From NCBI GenBank assembly GCA_002401655.1, contig NVTT01000014.1:33929-42792 (forward strand): 8,864 bases of DNA. Direction: 5' to 3'. The DNA comes from Gammaproteobacteria bacterium (GTDB lineage Bacteria; Pseudomonadota; Gammaproteobacteria; Enterobacterales; Kangiellaceae). Below the pieces are notes generated by a model. The model was not told the origin of the DNA, made no database searches, and worked only from the letters and a program-made list of their open reading frames with translations. Shown here in pieces: positions 1-6,469 of this stretch; within the stretch, counting starts at the first letter, position 1; each line of letters opens with the position of its first letter. Both the position numbers and the translations under genes were made by a program.

Positions 1-851
1 GATATATCTTTTGCACGGACTTCTAAATGTACTTGACGATCTTTTTCGATAGGTTGGAAACCCGCCCAAAGCTGAACATCTTGCGATACTAATTGATTAA
101 CGTAATAGTCGTCATCAAAAGAAACTGCTTTTGCTTCTAAATGATTGACGGCTCCAGGGGCTTGAGCAAAGCTATTGTTTATGTCGGTTGATAGCTTGGA
201 GTATGCACCTGATTGAGTAACTTTACCATTGTCGATGTTCACTAGATGTTCAGTTAAGTAAGCATGCTCATAGCGGTTATGAGAGGAAAAAATAATGGGC
301 ATTTCTTTCTTCTTACGGATGACTTTTAATAGTCTCATTATTTGTGGTTTATGATCTTCGCCAATCGCCGAAAAAGGTTCATCTAAAATAAGTAATTTTT
401 TTGCGGATATAATAGCGCGGGCTAATCCCACTCGCTGTTTTTGACCACCCGATAGTTGGTTAGGAAATCTTTTAGTTAGCTCTTCAATGTCTAATTCCAA
501 TAAAATAGTTTTATAAAAATCACTATCCAATGATTGGTTTTTTGTGCCAAATTTAATATTGTCTTCCACATTTAGATAAGAAAACAAATCGACGCTTTGT
601 GGTAAATAGCCAATGCCTCTATTTTCGGTTAATTCAAATTGTTTTGTTGCTTTGTCTTGCCAAGTTTTTGAATTAAATTGTATTGATACTTGTTGTTGAT
701 AATTTAAATCGAAGCCTAATATTTGCCTCAGTAGTTTTGATTTACCACTACCTGATTTCCCAAATAAACCGATAATATTATTGCTAGGAAACTGTTCATT
801 GATATCAAGAATAAATTCATCAAACTGACATTTTACGCTAACGTTAATCAT
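1..851 (-). CDS. modC: Molybdate ABC transporter ATP-binding protein ModC, C-terminus cut by window edge
   Basis: This is the ATPase subunit that powers molybdate import through ModB on the cytoplasmic face of the inner membrane. About 283 residues are visible without a stop; ModC is usually about 350, so mainly the C-terminal molybdate-binding (Mop/TOBE) domain is missing. In order: Walker A GKSGSGKS (residues 31-38), Q-loop Gln85 in YLPQS, signature LSGGQ (133-137), Walker B LLILDE (153-158) and H-loop His191. The last visible residues (VHLEVRAKDIS) match the linker that leads into the Mop domain. The D-loop reads SAIG where SALD is usual. The ATG overlaps the modB stop by one base (TAATG), so translation is probably coupled to modB. 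The modA/modB neighbours make ModC far more likely than another importer ATPase. Confidence 0.93.
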   Translation of the reverse strand, partial: MINVSVKCQFDEFILDINEQFPSNNIIGLFGKSGSGKSKLLRQILGFDLNYQQQVSIQFNSKTWQDKATKQFELTENRGIGYLPQSVDLFSYLNVEDNIKFGTKNQSLDSDFYKTILLELDIEELTKRFPNQLSGGQKQRVGLARAIISAKKLLILDEPFSAIGEDHKPQIMRLLKVIRKKKEMPIIFSSHNRYEHAYLTEHLVNIDNGKVTQSGAYSKLSTDINNSFAQAPGAVNHLEAKAVSFDDDYYVNQLVSQDVQLWAGFQPIEKDRQVHLEVRAKDI

Positions 852-1534
852 TAGCTGAATCCCACACGATTATTTTTAGAACGATAAAGAAGAGTCAGTA
901 AAGCCAAGGAAAATACAATCAAAACGATAGAAAGTTGGTGGGCATTTTGAAATTGCAAAGTTTCAACATGATCATAAATCGCAATGGATACTACGCGAGT
1001 TTCGTTTGGAATATTTCCACCAATCATGAGCACAACACCAAACTCACCCAAAGTATGAGCAAAACCTAAACTAAAGGCGCTGATAAGTCCTGTTTTGCTT
1101 AAAGGAAGGATTACTCGAATGATTCGTTGCCATTTATTAAGACCTAGCGATTGACCCATCTCTAGTATTTCTTCAGAGATACTTGAAAAGGTTGCCTGCA
1201 TTGGTTGAATAACAAAAGGTAATGAATAAACTAACGAGCCAATTACTAAACCTGAGAAACTAAACGCTAATGTTGAGCCTGTTATTTTTATCCAACTAGC
1301 GCCTAGCCAGCCATCGGGTGAAAATAAAATCAATAAATAGAAACCTAATACTGTTGGCGGTAGAACTAAAGGTAAAGCGACGATGGCTTCAATAAAGGAT
1401 TTTGAATTGTTAGCAAATGAATTATTTGATTTTCTTGCTAACCACCAAGCGAGAGGAATACCTAAAATCATCAAAATGGCACTAGTGGTTAGTGCCAGTT
1501 TTAATGTCAAAAGAATTGCGGGGAAGTCCGACAA
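851..1534 (-). CDS. modB: Molybdate ABC transporter permease ModB
   Basis: Inner-membrane channel subunit of the molybdate importer, 227 residues, close to the usual length of about 225-230. Five or so hydrophobic segments lie near residues 8-32, 48-72, 88-110, 148-172 and 198-216. The cytoplasmic EAA loop that docks on the ATPase is clear at about 122-144 (EILEMGQSLGLNKW...ILP). The ModB-typical stretch GEFGVVLMIGGNIPNETR is at 163-180. The start is TTG: an in-frame stop lies only two codons upstream, the next Met is residue 22 inside the first membrane helix, and the N-terminus aligns with known ModB. There is no good Shine-Dalgarno; AAGGG lies about 12 bases upstream. It is followed without a gap by modC and separated from nfuA by 250 bases of repeat-containing DNA. 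Confidence 0.93.
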   Translation of the reverse strand: MSDFPAILLTLKLALTTSAILMILGIPLAWWLARKSNNSFANNSKSFIEAIVALPLVLPPTVLGFYLLILFSPDGWLGASWIKITGSTLAFSFSGLVIGSLVYSLPFVIQPMQATFSSISEEILEMGQSLGLNKWQRIIRVILPLSKTGLISAFSLGFAHTLGEFGVVLMIGGNIPNETRVVSIAIYDHVETLQFQNAHQLSIVLIVFSLALLTLLYRSKNNRVGFS

Positions 1535-1590
1535 ATTATCTTAGCCCTTTAATTTTAAGAGTCAATACAGTTATTAAACCAGAGTATATT

Positions 1591-1630
1591 AGACTTCCCC
1601 CTTTAGTAAAGGGCGATTGAGGGGGATTTT
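1591..1630 (+). repeat. C/G-rich palindromic repeat, copy 1
   Basis: A compact imperfect palindrome lies in the nfuA-modB gap. It opens with CTTCCCCC and closes with GAGGGGGATTTT. Inside is a perfect hairpin CCCTTT-AGT-AAAGGG at 1599-1613. It is much richer in G and C than its surroundings. A related element lies inverted at 1680-1767. This looks like a dispersed intergenic repeat of the kind found in many gammaproteobacterial genomes, but it carries no ORF and I cannot name a family. Lying between nfuA and modB, it may fold in the mRNA and reduce read-through. Confidence 0.65.
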
Positions 1631-1679
1631 GCAAACTTTGATATAATAAAATTGCTCAATTTAACTTTCAAACTCTTTA

Positions 1680-1767
1680 AATCTCCCCTAGCCCCTCGGT
1701 AATTGCTCCTGCATTACTCTACTAAGTTACATCCATGTAACTATCTTTGCGAAAGAGGGGGATCTTT
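1680..1767 (-). repeat. C/G-rich palindromic repeat, copy 2, inverted and interrupted
   Basis: This is an inverted relative of the repeat at 1591-1630. The left edge (AAATCTCCCCT) and right part (CTTT-GCG-AAAG followed by AGGGGGATCT) align with the reverse complement of copy 1, including the CTTT-N3-AAAG hairpin. Between them, at about 1699-1744, are some 45 extra bases absent from copy 1. The extra stretch contains its own perfect hairpin, AGTTACAT-CC-ATGTAACT, at 1725-1742. Either copy 1 lost this part or a smaller element inserted into copy 2. The element ends 18 bases before the nfuA stop codon, so it lies directly downstream of nfuA. Confidence 0.6.
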
Positions 1768-1784
1768 ATAAAAAATGGTATAGA

Positions 1785-2378
1785 TTAATAATAAGGGTTT
1801 TCACCTTGCTCATGCTCAGTAATATCTTTAACCCCTTTTACTTCCGGGATTTTTTCCATTAACGTTTTCTCAATACCCTCGCTTAATGTCGCATCAACCT
1901 GCCCACATCCTTGACAACCACCGCCAAACTTTAATACCGCAATACCATCATCAGTAAATTCGGCTAGTGAAACTTGGCCCCCATGACTGGCTAGTTGTGG
2001 ATTGATTTCAGACTCTAACAAGTAACCTATTCTATCAATCGCCGGTGCGTCGTCATCCACTTTTCTGGCTTTTGCATTAGGCGCTTTTAAGGTTAATTGT
2101 CCGCCCATATCGTCTTTTTGATAATCAATAACGGCTTCTTCAAGATAAGGAATGCTATCGTGATCGATGTAAGCATTAAATGATTTAAGCTCCATGGTTA
2201 AATCATCTTTTTCTACTGCATCGGTTGGGCAATAGGAAACACCACATTCTGCGTGTGGTGTGCCAGGATTAACGACAAAAACACGTATACCAGTTCCTTC
2301 ACCTTGAGAGGATAATAATCCGGCAAAATGCTCTTCTGCGCCTTCTGTAATATTAATTAATGCTTGTTCTTCGCTCAC
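1785..2378 (-). CDS. nfuA: Fe-S cluster carrier/biogenesis protein NfuA
   Basis: Cytoplasmic protein that carries a [4Fe-4S] cluster between two subunits and delivers it to apo-enzymes, especially under oxidative stress or iron limitation. The length of 197 residues is typical. The N-terminal half is the degenerate A-type-like domain (about 1-105). The C-terminal Nfu domain (about 113-190) has the cluster-binding CxxC in GGGCQGCG, Cys155 and Cys158. The start is GTG, with a GGAA ribosome-binding site seven bases before it and an in-frame stop six codons upstream; no ATG is available nearby. It lies 41 bases after the modA stop in the same direction with no terminator visible between, so it is probably co-transcribed with modA. 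Its position inside a molybdate operon is unusual. Confidence 0.96.
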   Translation of the reverse strand: MSEEQALINITEGAEEHFAGLLSSQGEGTGIRVFVVNPGTPHAECGVSYCPTDAVEKDDLTMELKSFNAYIDHDSIPYLEEAVIDYQKDDMGGQLTLKAPNAKARKVDDDAPAIDRIGYLLESEINPQLASHGGQVSLAEFTDDGIAVLKFGGGCQGCGQVDATLSEGIEKTLMEKIPEVKGVKDITEHEQGENPYY

Positions 2379-2419
2379 TTTTTGATTCCAATTTTGTTAG
2401 GACAATTTCCTAGGTGACT

Positions 2420-3199
2420 CTATTGCGCGATTCTAGCAGAGTTAGGTAATAAATATCCCATGTTTTTAATAAGGATTTGAGCATTTTTTGACGCTAAAAA
2501 GCGGACGAAGTCCTTTGCAAGTCGCTTATTTTCACTTTTCGTCAGTATGACTAATTGCTGGTTTATCGCAGGATAATCCCCAGTTTGCAGTTCAATTAAA
2601 CAGCTTTCCTTACCTAAGCCAAGATGTTTAACATTTGATTCAGCAATCAACGCAGCATCTATAACGCCAAGCTTCGCATATTGCGCGACCTGCGCAATAT
2701 TTTCAGGGTAAATTAATTTCTTTGATACTATTTCCCATAGCTGGTGATGTTCAAGTAATTTTTTACTCGCAAATCCATAGGGGGCAAGTTTTGGGTTAGC
2801 TATCGCAATTTTTTTTATTCTACTATTTGATAGCGTTTTTAGGTTGTTTTGAGTTGAGCAATGTTTTAGCCAGAGTACTAATTTCCCAACCGCATAGATC
2901 TGTTGGCTGTCCGCTATTGCGAAGCCATTTTTAACTAATTCATTTGGTTTATCTGAGTCGGCAGATAAAAACAGATCGAAGGGCGCACCGTTCACTATTT
3001 GTAGGTAAAGTTTTCCGCTTGAACCGCTACTGATTTGTATTGAATGTTCAGATGTTTCTTCAAAGGATCTAGATAATTGACGTGCAGTTTCCACAAAATT
3101 ACTAGCAACGGCTATGCGAATTGTTTTTGCGTTGACATTATTAGTCAAAGCTATTGTTAAACTTAGTAATATAAAGCAAATTAGTTTTTTCGAAGGCAT
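2420..3199 (-). CDS. modA: Molybdate-binding periplasmic protein ModA
   Basis: Periplasmic solute-binding protein that captures molybdate (or tungstate) and passes it to ModBC. It has 259 residues from the ATG chosen here. A TTG one codon upstream would extend it by one residue, but ATG is the more likely start; neither has a strong Shine-Dalgarno. A signal peptide is clear: a KK N-region, a hydrophobic core at about 7-18, and a cleavage site after NVNA (about residue 24). The mature protein begins KTIRIAVASNF, and the oxyanion-binding loops are visible as ASNF (32-35), SSGSSG (57-62) and NPKLAPYG (135-142), all typical of ModA. It is the first gene of the mod locus, behind a likely promoter at 3233-3262, and divergent from the gene at 3315. 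Confidence 0.94.
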   Translation of the reverse strand: MPSKKLICFILLSLTIALTNNVNAKTIRIAVASNFVETARQLSRSFEETSEHSIQISSGSSGKLYLQIVNGAPFDLFLSADSDKPNELVKNGFAIADSQQIYAVGKLVLWLKHCSTQNNLKTLSNSRIKKIAIANPKLAPYGFASKKLLEHHQLWEIVSKKLIYPENIAQVAQYAKLGVIDAALIAESNVKHLGLGKESCLIELQTGDYPAINQQLVILTKSENKRLAKDFVRFLASKNAQILIKNMGYLLPNSARIAQ

Positions 3200-3232
3200 C
3201 AAGATAAAATTAAGCTAATGAACGTTGAAATA

Positions 3233-3262
3233 AGTATACTTGTGAGGTCAGGTAGCTGTCCA
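3233..3262 (-). promoter_or_regulatory. Likely sigma70 promoter of modA
   Basis: On the minus strand, -35 TGGACA (3262-3257) and -10 TATACT (3238-3233) are separated by 18 bases. This predicts a start near 3226 and a leader of about 27 bases. The -10 lies in a perfect 10-base palindrome AAGTATACTT (3232-3241), which could be part of an operator. It is not a convincing ModE site. Confidence 0.45.
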
Positions 3263-3270
3263 AGCCAAAC

Positions 3271-3279
3271 TGCTATAAA
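3271..3279 (+). promoter_or_regulatory. Possible extended -10 promoter for the monooxygenase-fold gene
   Basis: TGCTATAAA reads as an extended -10 (TGnTATAAT-like) with no good -35. It is 35 bases before the ATG at 3315, and AGGA lies seven bases before that ATG. It lies back to back with the modA promoter. Confidence 0.35.
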
Positions 3280-3314
3280 ATAAAACAAATTTCAAAATTA
3301 AATAGGAAAATTAC

Positions 3315-3617
3315 ATGATCACTAGAATATGGCACGGAACCACATCGCTTGAAGACTCAGACGAATATTTAAAAAAGATGCGTGAAGTGGCATTACCCGA
3401 CTATCGTTCCACGCCAGGAAATAAAGGAGCTTATGTTTTACATCGCATAGAAGGTGGTGTTGCTCATTTTAATATGCTGACGTTTTGGGATGATTTAGAT
3501 GCAATTAAACGTTTTGCCGGTGATGATTATGAAACGCCAAAGTATTACGAGTTTGACGAGAACATGCTTCTTGAGATGGAAGATGTTTCTCGTCAGTTTG
3601 ATACCTATGAGGATTAA
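3315..3617 (+). CDS. Antibiotic-biosynthesis-monooxygenase (ABM) fold protein
   Basis: A small cytoplasmic protein of 100 residues with no signal peptide or membrane segment. It resembles the ABM/dimeric alpha-beta barrel family: MITRIWHG start, central LPDYRSTPGNKGAYVLHR (about 27-44), then AHFNMLTFWDDLDAIKRFAGDD (50-71) and an acidic C-terminus. Such proteins are usually homodimers. Some oxidise aromatic or quinone substrates and others bind haem, but many have no known substrate. I see no IsdG-like Asn-Trp-His haem-degrading triad, so I do not assign haem oxygenase activity. The start is supported by AGGA seven bases upstream. It faces away from modA and ends 13 bases from the convergent permease gene. 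Confidence 0.8.
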   Translation: MITRIWHGTTSLEDSDEYLKKMREVALPDYRSTPGNKGAYVLHRIEGGVAHFNMLTFWDDLDAIKRFAGDDYETPKYYEFDENMLLEMEDVSRQFDTYED

Positions 3618-3630
3618 GTTTATTAAAGAA

Positions 3631-5289
3631 TCACCTTGAACGGTTAACTTTAATAAAAAATGGCGCAGTTAAATAAGGTAAGATCCCTAACATTGTTATG
3701 TTACAAATAATAAAACTACCATAAAAATTGACGTCAGCATTTAAGTTAACTAACCACAAAGTTAGTAAAGAATAAGTCATAAACGAAATAGCTGTTAGGT
3801 AGACCTTTTTCAAACCAATTCGCTTTTTATCATCGGTGTAAGCGTTATTAAAGCGTTTGATTGCCCAAGATAAAAACAGCCCAATGGTTAAAAACAACAA
3901 TATAGTCAGTGCAGGAATTAAATCTATTATCCAATTTTTAAATTCGTCTGAAATATAAAAACGATAGCTGATCAAAGCAATAAAGCTAATTGCAATAGAA
4001 CCGATTGTCATCACTTTTGGGCTATAAAAAGGTCTGCCATTTAACCCCCAAGATAATATATTAGAATTAAATGACCAAATTGACGCTGGAATTAACCCGT
4101 TAATAAATACCCAAATGGTCACTGCTTTAAAACTGCCAAAATGATTAATCAACCATGACCAAGGTTGAAAAACATTATCGCCAATTTCTAAAGAGAGTAA
4201 AAATAAATTAATTGGTAATAGCACAATAAGTAAAAATAAACCGGTACTTCTTAACGTGAGTTTTAGCTTTGACATTGCTAAGTCAAAATTTGACATCGGC
4301 AGTTGGGCGGTAAAACTTAAAATTGAACTTGACTTAGAACCTAGATAATTTTTTGACATGGCTGCGGGAGAAAAAAGAGGTAAGTATATTAAACTAAAAC
4401 TGATAATTGCGATTAAATCAAAAACTTTCCTATTTGATTCTAGCGAAAACAAAGTGAAAGTAAAAATTGATGCCATAAAAATACCTGCAATCGGTAATAT
4501 CCATCCACATACACGCCACTCATATCTAAATAACGCATGTTGTTTTGATTCGTAGATTGTAGGTAAAGAAAAACCAATAAATTGGATTTCTGATAGCTTC
4601 CATTTTTTACCAATAGTTTGATGAGTTCTTTCTTTTTTTACTGAGTTTACGGCTAGCCATAAACCACTTGTGGCTAATAGTGCAAGACCCAACTGTGCTA
4701 AATAGACGCTAATTAGCGGGGGCGTAGAATCTGCATTCCATAAAGAAACAATAAAAACAAATAACAAGCCTACTAAAGTGATAAAAGTAATAATAGTTAA
4801 ATAAGGCGTATCGGATAGTCGCCAAGCGATAAATTGAAGCCATGCAACGCAAATAATACAAGTCGTTAAAACAATGCTATATTCAAACAGGCTATAATCC
4901 GTTTGCGCAATAAGTAAAAACCAAAAACTCATAAAAGTGAAGCTTAAAGTTATTCCAAATACTATGGGAACGACTGCCAAATGATGCGAAGAAACGGGGT
5001 GTGTAAAAGTAATCCTTGGTATCCCTGTTTTAGCGGTTTTCGTGCTGAGCTCACCATAGGTAACGATCATCGCTAAAAGTGGAAGTAGCATTATCAAAAG
5101 CATAAGAGAAACTTTTGAAGACCATCCAAGGAAAGAGCTATCAAAAATAAGAGTCGAAATAAAATCTAATAGAAGTACCATTGGAATTGAGGAGAAAAGA
5201 CCTATTATTCCCCAGCGATTTTGTTTGACCATATACCAAAGTAACGCAAATGTTGGATTGGGGAATTTTGTTAACAAACTTGTCATCAT
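3631..5289 (-). CDS. ABC-2-type exporter permease, tandem-fused
   Basis: A large integral inner-membrane protein of 552 residues and the membrane partner of the ATPase encoded just upstream. About 12-14 hydrophobic segments are visible, for example near 27-48, 58-78, 104-127, 133-155, 161-183, 192-215, 262-283, 290-310, 350-367, 388-408, 428-446, 452-476, 495-515 and 522-546. It looks like two halves of similar design: ALLWYMVKQNRWG at 15 pairs with ALFRYEWRVCGW at 252, and HPVSSHHL at 97 pairs with QLPMSNFDL at 329. The latter is the P-[VM]-S loop common in ABC-2 permeases. The substrate is unknown. The first ATG overlaps the ATPase stop (TAATG). A second ATG directly follows, and the AAGGAG site is four bases from the first but seven from the second, so 5286 may be the true start. 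Confidence 0.85.
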   Translation of the reverse strand: MMTSLLTKFPNPTFALLWYMVKQNRWGIIGLFSSIPMVLLLDFISTLIFDSSFLGWSSKVSLMLLIMLLPLLAMIVTYGELSTKTAKTGIPRITFTHPVSSHHLAVVPIVFGITLSFTFMSFWFLLIAQTDYSLFEYSIVLTTCIICVAWLQFIAWRLSDTPYLTIITFITLVGLLFVFIVSLWNADSTPPLISVYLAQLGLALLATSGLWLAVNSVKKERTHQTIGKKWKLSEIQFIGFSLPTIYESKQHALFRYEWRVCGWILPIAGIFMASIFTFTLFSLESNRKVFDLIAIISFSLIYLPLFSPAAMSKNYLGSKSSSILSFTAQLPMSNFDLAMSKLKLTLRSTGLFLLIVLLPINLFLLSLEIGDNVFQPWSWLINHFGSFKAVTIWVFINGLIPASIWSFNSNILSWGLNGRPFYSPKVMTIGSIAISFIALISYRFYISDEFKNWIIDLIPALTILLFLTIGLFLSWAIKRFNNAYTDDKKRIGLKKVYLTAISFMTYSLLTLWLVNLNADVNFYGSFIICNITMLGILPYLTAPFFIKVNRSR

Positions 5290-6203
5290 TAAACTCCTTT
5301 ATTTGCTTGGCTTCTTGAAACAAATATATCGTTGAGGGATAGTTTGCGATGAGAAACTATTTCTAATGAACTATCTGTAATTGATTTTTCTATTGTTTTT
5401 TGATCGCCACTAAAATCTAAGACGAACTCGTTACTATTTTTCACACAATTAAATAAACCGAATGACAAAAATTGTTCTTTGAGTTGTTTTAAATCGCTAT
5501 TGTCATTTTCTTTAATCACTAAACGATGATGACTTGATAATACATTTTCCATTGAATCTAACAGCATAATTTCACCGCTATCTAGCATCATTAAGTGATC
5601 GCTCACTCTTTCGACTTCCTCTAATAAATGTGAGGAAAATATAACCGTTTTACCTTCATCAGAAACGGTTTTAATGATCGCGCTTAAGATATCTCTTCGT
5701 ACATTGGGATCAAGTCCTGAAGATGGCTCGTCTAATAATAGCAACTCCGGTCTATGGGCTTGCGCTAACACTAAACCGACTCGTGCTTTTTGTCCTTTTG
5801 ATAATTCGCTTATTCTTTTATTGATTTGTAAAGCGAAGATATCTGTCAATTCAGACGCATATTGATGATCCCAGTTGGGATAAAATGCGGACGTATAATT
5901 AATCAGTTCTTTTACGGTCATCCAAGCCGGTAACTCTGGCTCTTCTGATAAATAACCAATTTTTGCTAATACTTTTTCAGGAGATTCAACGGGATCTAAT
6001 CCAAATAATCTTACCGAGCCTTGCTGGGCAATGTATTGACCTAAAAGGTGCTTAATTAGGGTGGTTTTACCTGCACCATTTTCACCAACAATGCCAAAGA
6101 CTTGGCCTTTTTTAACATCTAGTGAAATATTGTTTAACGCAATTTGTTCGCCAAAAGTGCGACTTAGATTTTTGATTTGTAATATTATATTTACGTTTTG
6201 CAT
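5289..6203 (-). CDS. ABC transporter ATP-binding protein of a GntR-linked exporter
   Basis: Nucleotide-binding subunit of 304 residues, presumably energising the permease whose gene overlaps its stop. Motifs in order: Walker A GENGAGKT (40-47), the Q-loop region YLSEEPELP (about 84-92, where Glu takes the place of Gln), signature LSKGQ (134-138), Walker B LLLLDEP (154-160) followed by SSGLD (161-165), and H-loop His192. The C-terminal 90 residues form an accessory domain of the kind common in this drug/peptide-exporter class. GAGG six bases before the ATG is a good ribosome-binding site. The gene follows a YtrA-type regulator in the same direction, but 266 bases of repeats lie between, so it may have its own promoter or be expressed below the level of the regulator. 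The B. subtilis ytr and bcr-type systems are distant analogues; the substrate is unknown. Confidence 0.92.
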   Translation of the reverse strand: MQNVNIILQIKNLSRTFGEQIALNNISLDVKKGQVFGIVGENGAGKTTLIKHLLGQYIAQQGSVRLFGLDPVESPEKVLAKIGYLSEEPELPAWMTVKELINYTSAFYPNWDHQYASELTDIFALQINKRISELSKGQKARVGLVLAQAHRPELLLLDEPSSGLDPNVRRDILSAIIKTVSDEGKTVIFSSHLLEEVERVSDHLMMLDSGEIMLLDSMENVLSSHHRLVIKENDNSDLKQLKEQFLSFGLFNCVKNSNEFVLDFSGDQKTIEKSITDSSLEIVSHRKLSLNDIFVSRSQANKGV

Positions 6204-6281
6204 TTGAGACCTCGATATAATTTATTTAGCCTGTTAATTAGGTTTAATTAATTTATTGTTTCAGTTCGTTAGTTAAAACTA

Positions 6282-6295
6282 TGCACTTTAGTGCA
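6282..6295. repeat. Small hairpin with CTTTAG loop
   Basis: TGCAC-TTTA-GTGCA is a perfect 5-bp stem with a 4-base loop in the gap between regulator and ATPase. Its loop and closing bases are almost the same as those of the two hairpins at 6413-6431 and 6444-6458, so the three seem to be one family. No T-run follows on either strand, so it is not a standard terminator. Confidence 0.45.
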
Positions 6296-6313
6296 AGGCT
6301 TTAGCATTATTTT

Positions 6314-6396
6314 GTAGGGTGTGCACGGTTTTTTGTGCCCACCATTGCTTAAATATGAAGCTTGAAATGGTGGGCAGAAAAAATTGCCCACCCTAC
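6314..6396. repeat. Inverted pair of REP-like palindromes (BIME-like)
   Basis: Two related units point outwards from a 25-base spacer. Each starts with GTAG followed by an imperfect palindrome. The left is GTAG (6314-6317), then GGTGTGCAC paired with GTGCCCACC (6335-6343). The right, read on the minus strand, is GTAG (6396-6393), then GGTGGGC (6392-6386) paired with GCCCACC (6375-6369). A conserved tetranucleotide before a short palindrome, in head-to-head pairs, is the architecture of REP elements mobilised by RAYT (TnpA-REP) transposases. The complete 83 bases can also fold as one long hairpin, since the two arms are close reverse complements. No transposase gene is in the window. Placed inside a transcription unit, it may stabilise mRNA or attenuate read-through. 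Confidence 0.7.
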
Positions 6397-6412
6397 TTTT
6401 GCTCATATATGT

Positions 6413-6458
6413 AAATGACTTTTAGTCATTTCAATTTAACCTTTGGACTTTTAGTCCA
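6413..6458. repeat. Two tandem mini-hairpins sharing GACTTTTAGTC
   Basis: AAATGAC-TTTTA-GTCATTT (6413-6431) and TGGAC-TTTTA-GTCCA (6444-6458) are perfect stems of 7 and 5 bp with identical loops. They share the 11-mer GACTTTTAGTC. They lie just past the stop codon of the regulator gene (6470). On the minus strand no uridine run follows directly, so an intrinsic terminator is possible but not well supported. They look like copies of a small dispersed repeat. Confidence 0.5.
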
Positions 6459-6469
6459 TAGTCGTTGAG

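Noticed and set aside
1535..1565. Possible modBC promoter TTGACT with GATAAT on the minus strand
   Set aside because: The spacing is 19 bases and the -10 abuts the TTG start codon, so transcription would begin inside modB and leave no ribosome-binding site.
1591..1767. Insertion sequence or CRISPR in the nfuA-modB gap
   Set aside because: There is no ORF, no direct-repeat array with spacers and no target-site duplication; it is a pair of short palindromic repeats.
3200..3202. TTG one codon upstream as the modA start
   Set aside because: The ATG next to it is the more usual start, and neither has a better ribosome-binding site; only one residue differs.
3232..3241. Palindrome AAGTATACTT as a ModE site
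   Set aside because: It lacks the long spaced TATATAA-type arms of known ModE sites, and ten-base AT palindromes are common in AT-rich DNA.
4358..4555. Plus-strand open frame of 65 codons
   Set aside because: It lies antisense inside the permease gene, has no ribosome-binding site and encodes nothing recognisable.
5141..5323. Minus-strand open frame of 60 codons
   Set aside because: It is a frame shadow across the ATPase/permease junction, and both of those genes are intact in other frames.
5674..5865. Plus-strand open frame of 63 codons
   Set aside because: It is antisense to the conserved signature-Walker B region of the ATPase, so the open frame follows from that codon pattern.
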